Source: an uncultured Caldimonas sp.
GTDB taxonomy: Bacteria; Pseudomonadota; Gammaproteobacteria; Burkholderiales; Burkholderiaceae
Direction of reading: 5' to 3'
Length of the DNA: 64,000 bases
NCBI RefSeq assembly: GCF_946480305.1
Contig: NZ_CAMLJQ010000008.1
Span: forward strand, 80,331-144,330
The notes under the pieces are model-generated. The model made no database searches and was not told the DNA's origin. It saw nothing but the letters and a program-made list of their open reading frames with translations. The translations under genes and the position numbers were made by a program. The first letter of the stretch is position 1, and each line of letters starts with the position of its first letter. Of this stretch, positions 50,047-58,399 are shown in pieces.

Positions 50047-51146
50047 CCGAAACGTCGCACGGCCGTGGAATCGCCCTAGCGCTTTCCGGAGGGGGCGTCA
50101 GGGCCATGGTATTCCATGCGGGGGTACTGCGCTGGATGGCTGACCACGGCTTACTCGAGCGGGTGAGCCGCATCTCCACGGTGTCGGGCGGCAGCTTGCT
50201 GACCGGGCTTATCTTCCAGTTCAACGGGATGAAGTGGCCAACCTCGGATGAGTATCTGTCTCAGGTCTACCCTCAACTGCGGAAGGCATTGTGTGGACGA
50301 AGTCTTATGTGGGGTGCGGTCCGACAACTACTCAACCCACTGAACTGGCGTTTCCTACTGTCCCGGGCGAACCTTCTCGGTTTGGCTCTACGCAACGAGT
50401 GGCAAATACGAGCGCCGCTGTCCGCGCTACCTTCCACTCCCGAGTGGTCCATCAACGGAACGACGGCCGAGAACGGCAAGCGCTTTCGGTTCAAGTTCAA
50501 CCAGATGGGCGATTACGAAGTTGGCTACTCCAGCGACTGTGGCAGCTTCCCTTTGGCCAATGCCATGGCGGTGTCGGCCGCGTTCCCAGGTTTGATCGGG
50601 CCGCTCACGCTGCGCGCGCGCAGCTTCGAGTGGCGAAAGCGGCCTTGGGGCACCGCGCCCGGCACCGAGCAGATCATCACCCTTCCGTTCAAGAACCTTC
50701 ATTTGTACGACGGGGGCGTGTATGACAACCTTGGGCTAGAGCCGCTGTTCGACGCGGGCCGTCAATGTTCAAAAGTAGGTGAGGAGTGCATCGTTGCTTC
50801 CGATGCTGGCCTTCCGCTTGCGCCTGGGTTCCAGTCGAACCCCTTGAGCGTGTTTCGCCTTAAACGGGTTACGGATGTGATGTCGGAGCAGGTCCGGTCA
50901 CTTCGTGTCCGCGCGTTTTCCAACTTCCTGCACAGTGGGGCGACCAGGGGGGCATTTCTCTATATCGGCGGGCCAAAGCCGGAGGAGCCTAACGCTGAGG
51001 CAATGTATGCCATGCGATTCCCCACATCGCTGGCGCGACTGAAATCCGGGCAGTTCGACCGTCTAGCTAATTACGGGCACTTCGTTGCCGCCGCCGCGGA
51101 AGAGAACTACGGGGCGCTCTGCTGCAGCACGGGCCAAGACGTTTGA
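50043..51146 (+). CDS. Patatin-like phospholipase, probable effector
   Basis: 367 aa. The oxyanion loop GGGVR (16-20), the nucleophile Ser48 in TVSGGS and the dyad Asp223 in YDGGVYDN make a complete Ser-Asp patatin site. Thr replaces the first Gly of GxSxG, which is seen in several bacterial patatin groups. It would hydrolyse membrane phospholipids, as CapV does in CBASS. It starts with TTG at 50043, overlapping the E2-E1-JAB stop (TTGA) behind AGGAGAGG. Hence the third gene of a translationally coupled operon. No membrane segment. Confidence 0.9.
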   Translation: MTETSHGRGIALALSGGGVRAMVFHAGVLRWMADHGLLERVSRISTVSGGSLLTGLIFQFNGMKWPTSDEYLSQVYPQLRKALCGRSLMWGAVRQLLNPLNWRFLLSRANLLGLALRNEWQIRAPLSALPSTPEWSINGTTAENGKRFRFKFNQMGDYEVGYSSDCGSFPLANAMAVSAAFPGLIGPLTLRARSFEWRKRPWGTAPGTEQIITLPFKNLHLYDGGVYDNLGLEPLFDAGRQCSKVGEECIVASDAGLPLAPGFQSNPLSVFRLKRVTDVMSEQVRSLRVRAFSNFLHSGATRGAFLYIGGPKPEEPNAEAMYAMRFPTSLARLKSGQFDRLANYGHFVAAAAEENYGALCCSTGQDV

Positions 51147-51303
51147 AAGGCGGCCGCGCAGCAAACCCGGCGAACGGGCCATTGGGCGAGCGTCCAGCCC
51201 AGTGCAGCCGGGGCGCTGTTCTCAGCGTAGCCGCTGCCGCCGAAGATGGCCGTGAGCTTCCTGCCTCGCCGAAACGGCCCAAACGTGCTCCTCTCGCTGC
51301 GGA

Positions 51304-53139
51304 TCACGCGCTGGCGCCGGGTTGCGGCTGCCCGGCTGCGGGGGGTTGCGGAGGATTCAGTTCCTGCTCGAGAGCATTCCGGAGGAGCAGTCGCTTGATC
51401 AACTTGGACAGGCGCGCGGATTCCGGCGCTTGGTCGTTGGCGATCGCGCGGCACGCCTCTACAAAACGCTCCGTAGCGTGGCCGAAGTGTGGATCGTAGG
51501 TTCTCCTCTGCAGCCGCATTTGGATCATTCGGCGCATGAACTTGGGCAGGTCCTCGACGTCCATGTTCCGGATGGCCGACTGAAAGTCGGCTGCTGTAGC
51601 CCTCTTCATCGCAATCTCCTGCATCGTGCCCCATCCGCTGTGCTCAATGATGTAGTTGCAGGCCTCTACGACCGTCGCCTGGGCCTGCTGTTGCGCCACT
51701 GCGGCGTCGAAGACAGCCTTAATGTCGGGATGCAGCGGATTGCCGAACGGGTTGTCGCCCTCTGGGGCGGGCGCACCGGCGGCCTGAAAGGCCGCGATCC
51801 AAGACTGGATCACCTGGCCCGCCAAGGCCTGGCCGCCAGCTAGCTCGTCCAAAACGCCATGCAGCTCCGTGACGACATACGGATCGAGCTGGCCTGCGAT
51901 CGCCGGAAACCCGGCGGCGGCGGCGACGAGCTCTGCGTCCGTGGCACGGTGGTCCCAGCAGGCCCGTTTGATGAACACGCGGACGTCTTGACGCGCTTGG
52001 ATGGTCTGCGCCTCGGCAACGTAACGTTCGATGATGGACTGGACCTTGTCGCCTTCGAACAGCCCGGATTCCAAGAACTCGACGAGAACCTTTTCGAACT
52101 CGTCGCAGCCATTGATGCCGAGTTCGCTCATGAGCATGCGCCAACGATCCTCGCGCTTCTCTTCCTCCGTCGGCTCCTCCTTCTCGTTGCGGAGGAACCG
52201 CGACCAATCCGGGTTAGCCACGTTGAGTGCAAACTGGAAGTTTGGACCGTCCTCCAAGCCGCGGTAGTGAATGGCAGAGAAGAGCACGATAGACGGAACG
52301 ACCCTTGCCTGGATGGGTTCGATGAGGTCCCTGTTGGCCAGGATCTGATTGGCCGCCTTGACCACCTTGCCGATGACCCGAATGTTCGTCAGGCCGCATG
52401 CGAGCACGGCACGCCTGAGCGCTGCCTCGTATTTCGGGGAAGGCCACAGCTTGATGGCAATGGAGAACGCCTCGTCGGGCGTCGTCGACAGCCTGATCTC
52501 CTGATCGATCACCTTCTCTCGAAATATGGTCCACAGCGTCCGCTGCTCGCCCTCGGCTCCGAGCTGGTCGTCATTAAGCACGAGCACGAAGCGGGCTTCG
52601 AACTGCTTCGAATACTCGTCGATGAATCCAAGCACCTCGTCGATCCCCAGCTTTGCGTGCTTGCGCTCGATGTCGTCGATAACGATCACCCTCTTTCGAA
52701 GGGCGATTGGCGACATTAGCAGCAGGTTGAGGTCGTTGATGGCCGCCAGAGCCTTGTAGTGGGCCGCCCCTGCGTTCACACCGGTCTTAAGCAAGTTCTT
52801 GAAGATTTCGAGCTTGCCGCCACCGACCGCCGCGTCCGGAAGCGCCCGCTCCATCAGTTTGCGTTTCACGTGGTCCATAGTGGAGAGCCCGAAGAGCGAG
52901 ACGTAGAGCGCCTTCTTGACCTTTTCGTCTTTGGCCTCTTTCTGCACTTCGTCCCACAGGTGCGTCTTGCCCGTGCCCCACTTTCCGGAGAGCGCGATTA
53001 CGCTGTTGTCGGAATCGGCAAGCAGCTTAACCAACTGCTTCTTCGTCTTCTTGAGCGACAAGGCCTCACCCTCCTGGCGTTGGCTGGCAGGCGTCGCGCC
53101 GAATCCGGCGTCACGCGTCAGCATGTAGCTTGTCAGCAT
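51304..53139 (-). CDS. KAP-type P-loop NTPase, likely defence cargo
   Basis: 611 aa. Walker A GKWGTGKT (52-59), Walker B VIVIDDIE (151-158) and the following ER within a KAP/STAND-like NTPase domain, then a long helical C-terminal region without membrane helices and a Pro/Gln-rich tail. KAP NTPases are frequent in anti-phage loci, but the specific system is not recognised. Convergent with the patatin operon (157-bp gap), so an independent module. The start at 53139 could also be ATG at 53124. Confidence 0.8.
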   Translation of the reverse strand: MLTSYMLTRDAGFGATPASQRQEGEALSLKKTKKQLVKLLADSDNSVIALSGKWGTGKTHLWDEVQKEAKDEKVKKALYVSLFGLSTMDHVKRKLMERALPDAAVGGGKLEIFKNLLKTGVNAGAAHYKALAAINDLNLLLMSPIALRKRVIVIDDIERKHAKLGIDEVLGFIDEYSKQFEARFVLVLNDDQLGAEGEQRTLWTIFREKVIDQEIRLSTTPDEAFSIAIKLWPSPKYEAALRRAVLACGLTNIRVIGKVVKAANQILANRDLIEPIQARVVPSIVLFSAIHYRGLEDGPNFQFALNVANPDWSRFLRNEKEEPTEEEKREDRWRMLMSELGINGCDEFEKVLVEFLESGLFEGDKVQSIIERYVAEAQTIQARQDVRVFIKRACWDHRATDAELVAAAAGFPAIAGQLDPYVVTELHGVLDELAGGQALAGQVIQSWIAAFQAAGAPAPEGDNPFGNPLHPDIKAVFDAAVAQQQAQATVVEACNYIIEHSGWGTMQEIAMKRATAADFQSAIRNMDVEDLPKFMRRMIQMRLQRRTYDPHFGHATERFVEACRAIANDQAPESARLSKLIKRLLLRNALEQELNPPQPPAAGQPQPGASA

Positions 53140-53810
53140 TATGGGAGCAGATCCAGGGGCGAACGGCCGCCCCTGCCACGCACTGGGGACGATTGCTGTT
53201 CGAGGCGGCGGTTGTCTTGGCCAACCGCCGCTCGCGGCTGCACGGGAAGCTACGGTTGCCAGACTCGCTAATCTGACCTTCGACTTTGGGATGTTGTAAG
53301 CCGTTGCTCAACCTGCAGCGACCGGCGTGCGCTAGGCAAGGGCCGTTCGAGGGGCTGCTCCGGCTGCATAGCGGAGGTCTGGATCTGACCCTGCATAGCG
53401 AACCTTGACGCCACCAACGCAAAAAGCCACAGTGCACCCACATCAGGGCCGCCTTTAGAGCGGCGGCCCTGCCTCTCCAGGCTTCCAGCTCCCGTTTTGG
53501 GCGGTTTCCCGAAGGTGCCATCCCCTTGATGGCAACGCAGCGAATGCCGATGGGCTATCGGCACTCAAGCGGACCTTCGACCGTAGCCCGCGAGGAGCCA
53601 AGCACCAGAAAGTCCACTCCACAAACACCAAACGCCACGGCTGGCAGGCACGTGGCGTTTTTCGTACTGGGAGTTGAAGCCCAGATTTCTGGAACTAGAC
53701 AGCCAGAATCTAGCCGCGCTGCGGTAGCGCGTCAACTCCCCCTTCGTCATTTTTTTGGTCGCGATCAGCGGGCCAGGGACGCGCTCGCCTGTACGCGACG
53801 AGGGGTTCAC
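53140..53810. other. Non-coding region between the KAP gene and tnsA with two hairpins
   Basis: 670 bp without a supportable gene. It contains a perfect 10-bp inverted repeat (CAGGGCCGCC / GGCGGCCCTG, 53444-53471, 8-nt loop) with no T tract, then a rightward terminator (see 53631). An interrupted repeat AGATTTCTGG / CCAGAATCT follows near 53680-53703. The region should hold the divergent promoters for the KAP gene and tnsA. Confidence 0.55.
53631..53663 (+). terminator. Rightward intrinsic terminator upstream of tnsA
   Basis: The stem AACGCCACG / CGTGGCGTT (9 bp, perfect) with an 11-nt loop is followed by TTTTTCG. No + strand gene is seen just upstream, so it may end read-through transcription or a small RNA, insulating tnsA. 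Confidence 0.7.
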
Positions 53811-54707
53811 ATGCGAAAAGGAAGACGCTTCACACCGAGACTTCTCGAGCGGTGGGAGAAGCAGGGGCGCGGCACCGGTTCTGGCGCCGAGTATCAGCCA
53901 TGGCACCAAGTTACGCGATCTGATCCGTCCAGCCGGGGCAGGTCGCACTTGCTCTACGTGAAAAGCGGGCGGCTGGTCCACCTGCTCTCGGATGCCGAGT
54001 ACGTGGCCTTTGCTTTCGCCACGATGTGTGTCGACGTCGTCGAGGTCAGGGAGCAGTTTCAGCTCCCGACGACTTCTGGCCCGTACGGACGTCGCAGCGG
54101 ACCAACCGATGGATGGGTGGAGGGAACAGAGGCGATAGCTGAATCCCTCGGCTTGCGCCATCCTGCGCTGAGGCAGGGGGGGGCCGCACGGGCATGGTCG
54201 ATGACGTCGGACCTGGCCCTGATTCTCAGGAGCAGCCATCCCGATCCCGGGCTGGTGGTCTCGATCAAGTACGACGACGAGTTGAAGCAGCCTCGGAAGA
54301 TGGAGCTTTTGCGACTGGAGCGTGAGTTCTGGCGGCGGCAGGGGATTCCATGGCTGCTGCTCACCCCTCGGCTTTACGACCGATCTTCGCAAGGCGTCCT
54401 GCGGACGGGGCTACCCTACGTTGTTGGGCAGCCGCCGGTGCCCGCGTCTCACATCGCCCTGTGCCGAGAGCTGCAGCCGGACATCTCCGGAATGACGATG
54501 AAAGACATCTGTCGGACCCTGCAGGACCGGCTCGACACGCCAATCTCAGGCGCTCTCTCGGCATTCTGGGGGAGCGTTTGGGTCGGAGCACTGACGCTCG
54601 ACTTGACGCAGGCATGGCGATCCGACCAACGCGTGCGCTTTGTCTCTTCCTCGGAGTTCACCGCCCAGAACCCCATCGCCAGCCGGAGGTCAGCATGGTG
54701 CGACTGA
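53811..54707 (+). CDS. tnsA: Tn7-like transposition endonuclease TnsA
   Basis: 298 aa. The restriction-endonuclease-like catalytic triad is E63 (LLSDAEY), D134 (MTSDLAL) and K153 (VVSIKYDDE); the first sits at the same number as in Tn7 TnsA. A C-terminal winged-helix region follows. TnsA cuts the 5' strands at the transposon ends, allowing cut-and-paste. ATG at 53811 (MRKGRRFTPRLLERW) fits the family; the longer open frame upstream encodes unrelated residues over the terminator. It overlaps tnsB by 13 bp. Confidence 0.92.
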   Translation: MRKGRRFTPRLLERWEKQGRGTGSGAEYQPWHQVTRSDPSSRGRSHLLYVKSGRLVHLLSDAEYVAFAFATMCVDVVEVREQFQLPTTSGPYGRRSGPTDGWVEGTEAIAESLGLRHPALRQGGAARAWSMTSDLALILRSSHPDPGLVVSIKYDDELKQPRKMELLRLEREFWRRQGIPWLLLTPRLYDRSSQGVLRTGLPYVVGQPPVPASHIALCRELQPDISGMTMKDICRTLQDRLDTPISGALSAFWGSVWVGALTLDLTQAWRSDQRVRFVSSSEFTAQNPIASRRSAWCD

Positions 54708-56890
54708 TCTTCAATGCGACGGTCCGTGCAGAAGGGCCCGGCCTCCATGGCTTTTATCGGGTCGTCGCAGTGCCGCCGGGAGCGAGCTTCGTCTGGCTTG
54801 CGTTCGTGCTGCCCCGCACGGCACAGGACCGGGCGACACCGGATGAACCCGTCACCGCGCCAGGCACCGTGACGCGCGCTTGTCGAGAATTGCTTCGATG
54901 TATGGAGGAGAGCGGCAATCTGACAGAAGTGACACTCGAAGATCCGGGCACTCCGGCGCGCGCAGAGCAGATGAAGGCGCCACGCAAACTGCAGTGGGAC
55001 ACGCGTTGCGCGGCGCTGGGGCGTCTTCTCGACCACGACGCAATTTGCGAGAGCCTGCAGAAGAGCGGGCGGCTCGGACCTCTCGTCCGCACCGTCAGCA
55101 TGAGCTCGGGCCTGCACCGTGCGACCGTGTACCGGATGTGGATTCAGCTCTGCCAGCGCGGTTTTACCAACTTCGGCCTCGTGCCGCAGTATTTCCGGTG
55201 TGGAGCGCCTGGCGTAGCGAGACCGGTCAACGAGCGTCGCCGAAAAGCAGGCAGGAAGCCGAACAAGGTTCGACGGGGCGAGGTGGAAAGCTTCCCGCAG
55301 CCCGGTGTTACCGCCGACGATCGCGACAAGCTCCTCCGCGGCTACCTGCGATATGTCAAACCCGGGACGACCGAAGCGTCCATCTACCGCCAGGTGATCG
55401 AGGCGGAGTACGTCACCCAGTACGACATGACCGATAAGGGGCTGGTGGCGGTGCTGAGGCGAGGCACCTATCCGACGCTTAGCCAGTTCCGCAACCTCGT
55501 CGACTTCGAGACGAAGGCTTACGAACGCAGCCGGCTCCTGACGACCGCTGGGCATTTCAACCGGAACATGCGGGGGCTGCGTGGACACGCCCACGACAAC
55601 GTGGCCGGACCAGGCTACGTCTATGCCATCGACTCAACCATCGGTGACATCTATCTGCGCAGTTCGATCGACCCGACCTGGATCGTCGGTCGCCCCATCG
55701 TCTACATCGTTGTAGATGTCTGGTCGACCGCCATCGTCGGCTTCTACCTGTGCCTGGAAGGGCCGTCGTGGCGGACCGCGAAGTTGGCCCTGTTCTCGAC
55801 GTTCGGAGATCCGGTGCTCGTCGCGTCTTTGTGGGGAAGCGCACATGGACTGATGCTCGACCCCATCCCCGGAGTCCCGGCCATGCTGCTGTGCGATCGG
55901 GGCGAGTACCTCAGCATGGGTGCTCGCACGGACAGCGTGACGATTGGGATGAACACCGCGTTCAACCCCCCGTATCGGCCCGACCAGAAGGGCCCGGTCG
56001 AGGTGCTACATCGCATTGCGAAGGACGAGCAGATTCGATCTTTCCTGCCGGGTGCCATCGATGCCCGGCTGCGGGAGTACGACCGCCGCACCGATCCACG
56101 CGACTCGGCTCTCACTCTGCGCGACTTCGCTGCGTACCTGTATCGCGCCTTCGCGCGATACAACCTGCATTCCGACCGACGGTATCGGCTGAACGCAGAC
56201 ATGATTGCAGCCGGCGTACACCCCTCGCCAGCCGGCCTTTGGCGGTTCGGCCACCAAGCGTGCGTCGGGTATCAGAAGTTCGTTCCGAGTGAGCAACTTG
56301 CTGCGACGCTGCTGTACCGGACGACGATGGCGGTGCGTCGGAACGGAAACTACGTGGAGTCGCTGGAGTACGAAGGCGAACTCGCGACCAGGCAGCAATG
56401 GTCGCTGCAGGCCCGCTCGGGCCAGCAGATCAACCGGCCCGCCTACATCTTTCCGGGCAGCGCCTCACGCGTCTGGGTCCCCGATGAGGAGGGCATGTGC
56501 GAGTTTCAGTTGCGGTCGAACGCCCGTGCGCTGCCTGACACAACGTTGGAAGAGTGGCGAGATGCGAAGGCCTACGAGGCCCGCGACGTGGCCGATCTTG
56601 ATCACCAACGTCTGCTGGCAGACATGGAGCGGGCAGCGCTGGACGATGCGATGGTCAAGAAGGCGGTCGCCAAGGTCAAGGCCGCGGAGCAGGGGCGTCA
56701 CGGCCCACGCCCTCCAGTGGCGCAAGCCCGGGCGCTCGAAAGGACGCATGGTGCTACCGCATCGGCTAGCGAATCCGCGTCGCCCGCGCCCTTGGAGGAC
56801 GACGAACATGTCAAGCGTGCCAAGGAAGCGTACCAGGACACCATGGACCGCTTCTTTGCGCGAATGAACCAGCGAGGAGAGGACGAATGA
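54695..56890 (+). CDS. tnsB: Tn7-like DDE transposase TnsB
   Basis: 731 aa. N-terminal DNA-binding HTH regions (SSGLHRATVYRMWIQLCQRG) and an rve-type core with D313 (YAIDSTIGDIY), D401 (LLCDRGEY) and E436 (KGPVEVLHR). The C-terminal part is beta-rich (Mu-type), with a charged tail that should contact TnsC. It binds the 20-bp repeats at 44578-44637 and cuts the 3' strands. ATG at 54695 has a perfect GGAGGT 5 bp upstream, and the frame matches the family start. The tnsC start overlaps its stop (ATGA). Confidence 0.95.
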   Translation: MVRLIFNATVRAEGPGLHGFYRVVAVPPGASFVWLAFVLPRTAQDRATPDEPVTAPGTVTRACRELLRCMEESGNLTEVTLEDPGTPARAEQMKAPRKLQWDTRCAALGRLLDHDAICESLQKSGRLGPLVRTVSMSSGLHRATVYRMWIQLCQRGFTNFGLVPQYFRCGAPGVARPVNERRRKAGRKPNKVRRGEVESFPQPGVTADDRDKLLRGYLRYVKPGTTEASIYRQVIEAEYVTQYDMTDKGLVAVLRRGTYPTLSQFRNLVDFETKAYERSRLLTTAGHFNRNMRGLRGHAHDNVAGPGYVYAIDSTIGDIYLRSSIDPTWIVGRPIVYIVVDVWSTAIVGFYLCLEGPSWRTAKLALFSTFGDPVLVASLWGSAHGLMLDPIPGVPAMLLCDRGEYLSMGARTDSVTIGMNTAFNPPYRPDQKGPVEVLHRIAKDEQIRSFLPGAIDARLREYDRRTDPRDSALTLRDFAAYLYRAFARYNLHSDRRYRLNADMIAAGVHPSPAGLWRFGHQACVGYQKFVPSEQLAATLLYRTTMAVRRNGNYVESLEYEGELATRQQWSLQARSGQQINRPAYIFPGSASRVWVPDEEGMCEFQLRSNARALPDTTLEEWRDAKAYEARDVADLDHQRLLADMERAALDDAMVKKAVAKVKAAEQGRHGPRPPVAQARALERTHGATASASESASPAPLEDDEHVKRAKEAYQDTMDRFFARMNQRGEDE

Positions 56891-58143
56891 AAGCGTCACC
56901 TTCGAATGAATCGGTGCTCGCGGCGCACGGTAGCTACCGGAGCAATCCCCTGATCGACGCCTGCGGGCCCATCTTGTCCAACGACGAACTCGTCGAGCGA
57001 CTGTTTTACTCCCCACCCGTGCCAGGCAAGGCCGAGCAAGCATTGCCTGCTCATGTGATCGAGCACGAGCTCTATGCGATTCGACGTCTGCATGTCCCCA
57101 GCCCCGCAGGTATCGCATTGGCGAAGACAGTGGATATCCTCACGCGCCAAGGCTATGTCCCCCGCGATCCCCGAACTGCGACCACCTGGGAGCGCCTGTA
57201 CAACGGCTCATCAATGGCAACCGGGCACGACGGTGTGCAGCTGGCGGCAGCCGTGGTTGGCACCTCGGGGGCTGGGAAGAGCACTGCGCTGATCAGGGCG
57301 CTTCGCCTGAAACCTCAGGTAGTCGTCCACGAGCGCTTTCCCAATCTCGTGGGTCCAGTCCGGCAACTGCTGTGGCTCAAGATCGACATGCCGGGTTCCG
57401 GCAGGATCCGAGACCTCGTGGAAAGTTTCGCCGCCGGGGGCGACGACGCGTTGGGCACAGACTACCTGCGCGATCTGCAGAAGGGGCGAAGGCGGTCGCC
57501 CGAGAGTCTCGCGCGGGAATGGATGCAACGGATGGGCTGTCACTTCCCCGGCCTGCTGGTCCTCGACGAGATCCAGAACCTGTTCAAGATCGAACGCAAG
57601 GAGCGTCGTGCGGCCAATGGCGACGGGCAGTCGCGCCTGCTACTCCGCGTGGTGGACGACGAGGCGCTAAAGATGTTGCTGACCTTGATCAACGCCTGCA
57701 AGTTTCCGGTGATCGTATGTGGAACTCCAGATGGCATCGACGCGTTTGGCACGCGAATGAGCACGTCCCAGCGCTTGGTGACGGGCGGCTTCCATCGCAT
57801 GCCGCATGCCTCCAGCCCGTGCGATGGGTACTTCCGCAATAACCTGCTGCCTTGGCTGTTCAAGTATCAGTGGCTGCCAGGGCAACTCTCGCTCGATGAC
57901 AAGGTCGCCAAGGTAATGCACCAGCTGTCGGCCGGCTTGCCGCGTCTGTGCGCCTCGCTGCTGATCCACGCGCAGCGGCTGGCGTTGGACGCGCGATCTG
58001 AGACGCTGTCCTTGGCTCACCTCTACGCAGCAGCCGCGGGGCCAATGGCGACCACACAGCCTGCCGTTCGAGCGCTGCTGAGCCAGGACCCCGCGCGCAT
58101 GGCGTTGTTCGAAGACCTTCTGCCTACGGTGGGCCAGTGGTGA
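56887..58143 (+). CDS. tnsC: Tn7-like AAA+ regulator TnsC
   Basis: 418 aa. Walker A GTSGAGKST (125-133) and Walker B LLVLDE (223-228) within an AAA ATPase domain, followed by CGTPDGIDAFG (sensor 1 region) and a helical C terminus. TnsC polymerises on DNA and links the TniQ/TnsD target selector to TnsA-TnsB. ATGA overlap with tnsB makes tnsABC one operon. Confidence 0.95.
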   Translation: MKASPSNESVLAAHGSYRSNPLIDACGPILSNDELVERLFYSPPVPGKAEQALPAHVIEHELYAIRRLHVPSPAGIALAKTVDILTRQGYVPRDPRTATTWERLYNGSSMATGHDGVQLAAAVVGTSGAGKSTALIRALRLKPQVVVHERFPNLVGPVRQLLWLKIDMPGSGRIRDLVESFAAGGDDALGTDYLRDLQKGRRRSPESLAREWMQRMGCHFPGLLVLDEIQNLFKIERKERRAANGDGQSRLLLRVVDDEALKMLLTLINACKFPVIVCGTPDGIDAFGTRMSTSQRLVTGGFHRMPHASSPCDGYFRNNLLPWLFKYQWLPGQLSLDDKVAKVMHQLSAGLPRLCASLLIHAQRLALDARSETLSLAHLYAAAAGPMATTQPAVRALLSQDPARMALFEDLLPTVGQW

Positions 58144-58399
58144 GCTGCACCGGCGGCGATGGAAGGAGGGCAGCCGTCCCTCACATTCGTGGCTGCGATG
58201 CCGTCAGTGCAACCCGTCACCCACTTCGTGAGCGTCTTTTCCCCCGAGGACCGCCTGTTCGGTGCGTTGGCGAGCGCGTAACGCACGACTCCTCGCACAG
58301 GACTGCCTGGCCATGGCAATTCTCAGCGCCCCGACTGTTTGGCTGCCGTGGGGGCGCAAGATTTCTGTGTGTGAGGCGTTGCGTGAACTGGCCGGCTGG

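Noticed and set aside
46652..51146. Calling the operon a type II CBASS system
   Set aside because: No CD-NTase (GS...DxD nucleotidyltransferase) is encoded anywhere in the element seen, and the JAB is fused rather than separate.
53111..53521. 136-aa minus-strand frame upstream of the KAP gene
   Set aside because: Overlaps the KAP start in another frame, crosses a hairpin and has a composition typical of non-coding frames.
53526..53810. Longer N terminus for TnsA
   Set aside because: The 95 extra codons run through the terminator hairpin and do not look like a TnsA domain; ATG at 53811 fits the family, and the first catalytic Glu then falls at residue 63.
54350..54694. Longer N terminus for TnsB
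   Set aside because: It would overlap tnsA by over 300 bp; ATG at 54695 has an ideal GGAGGT.
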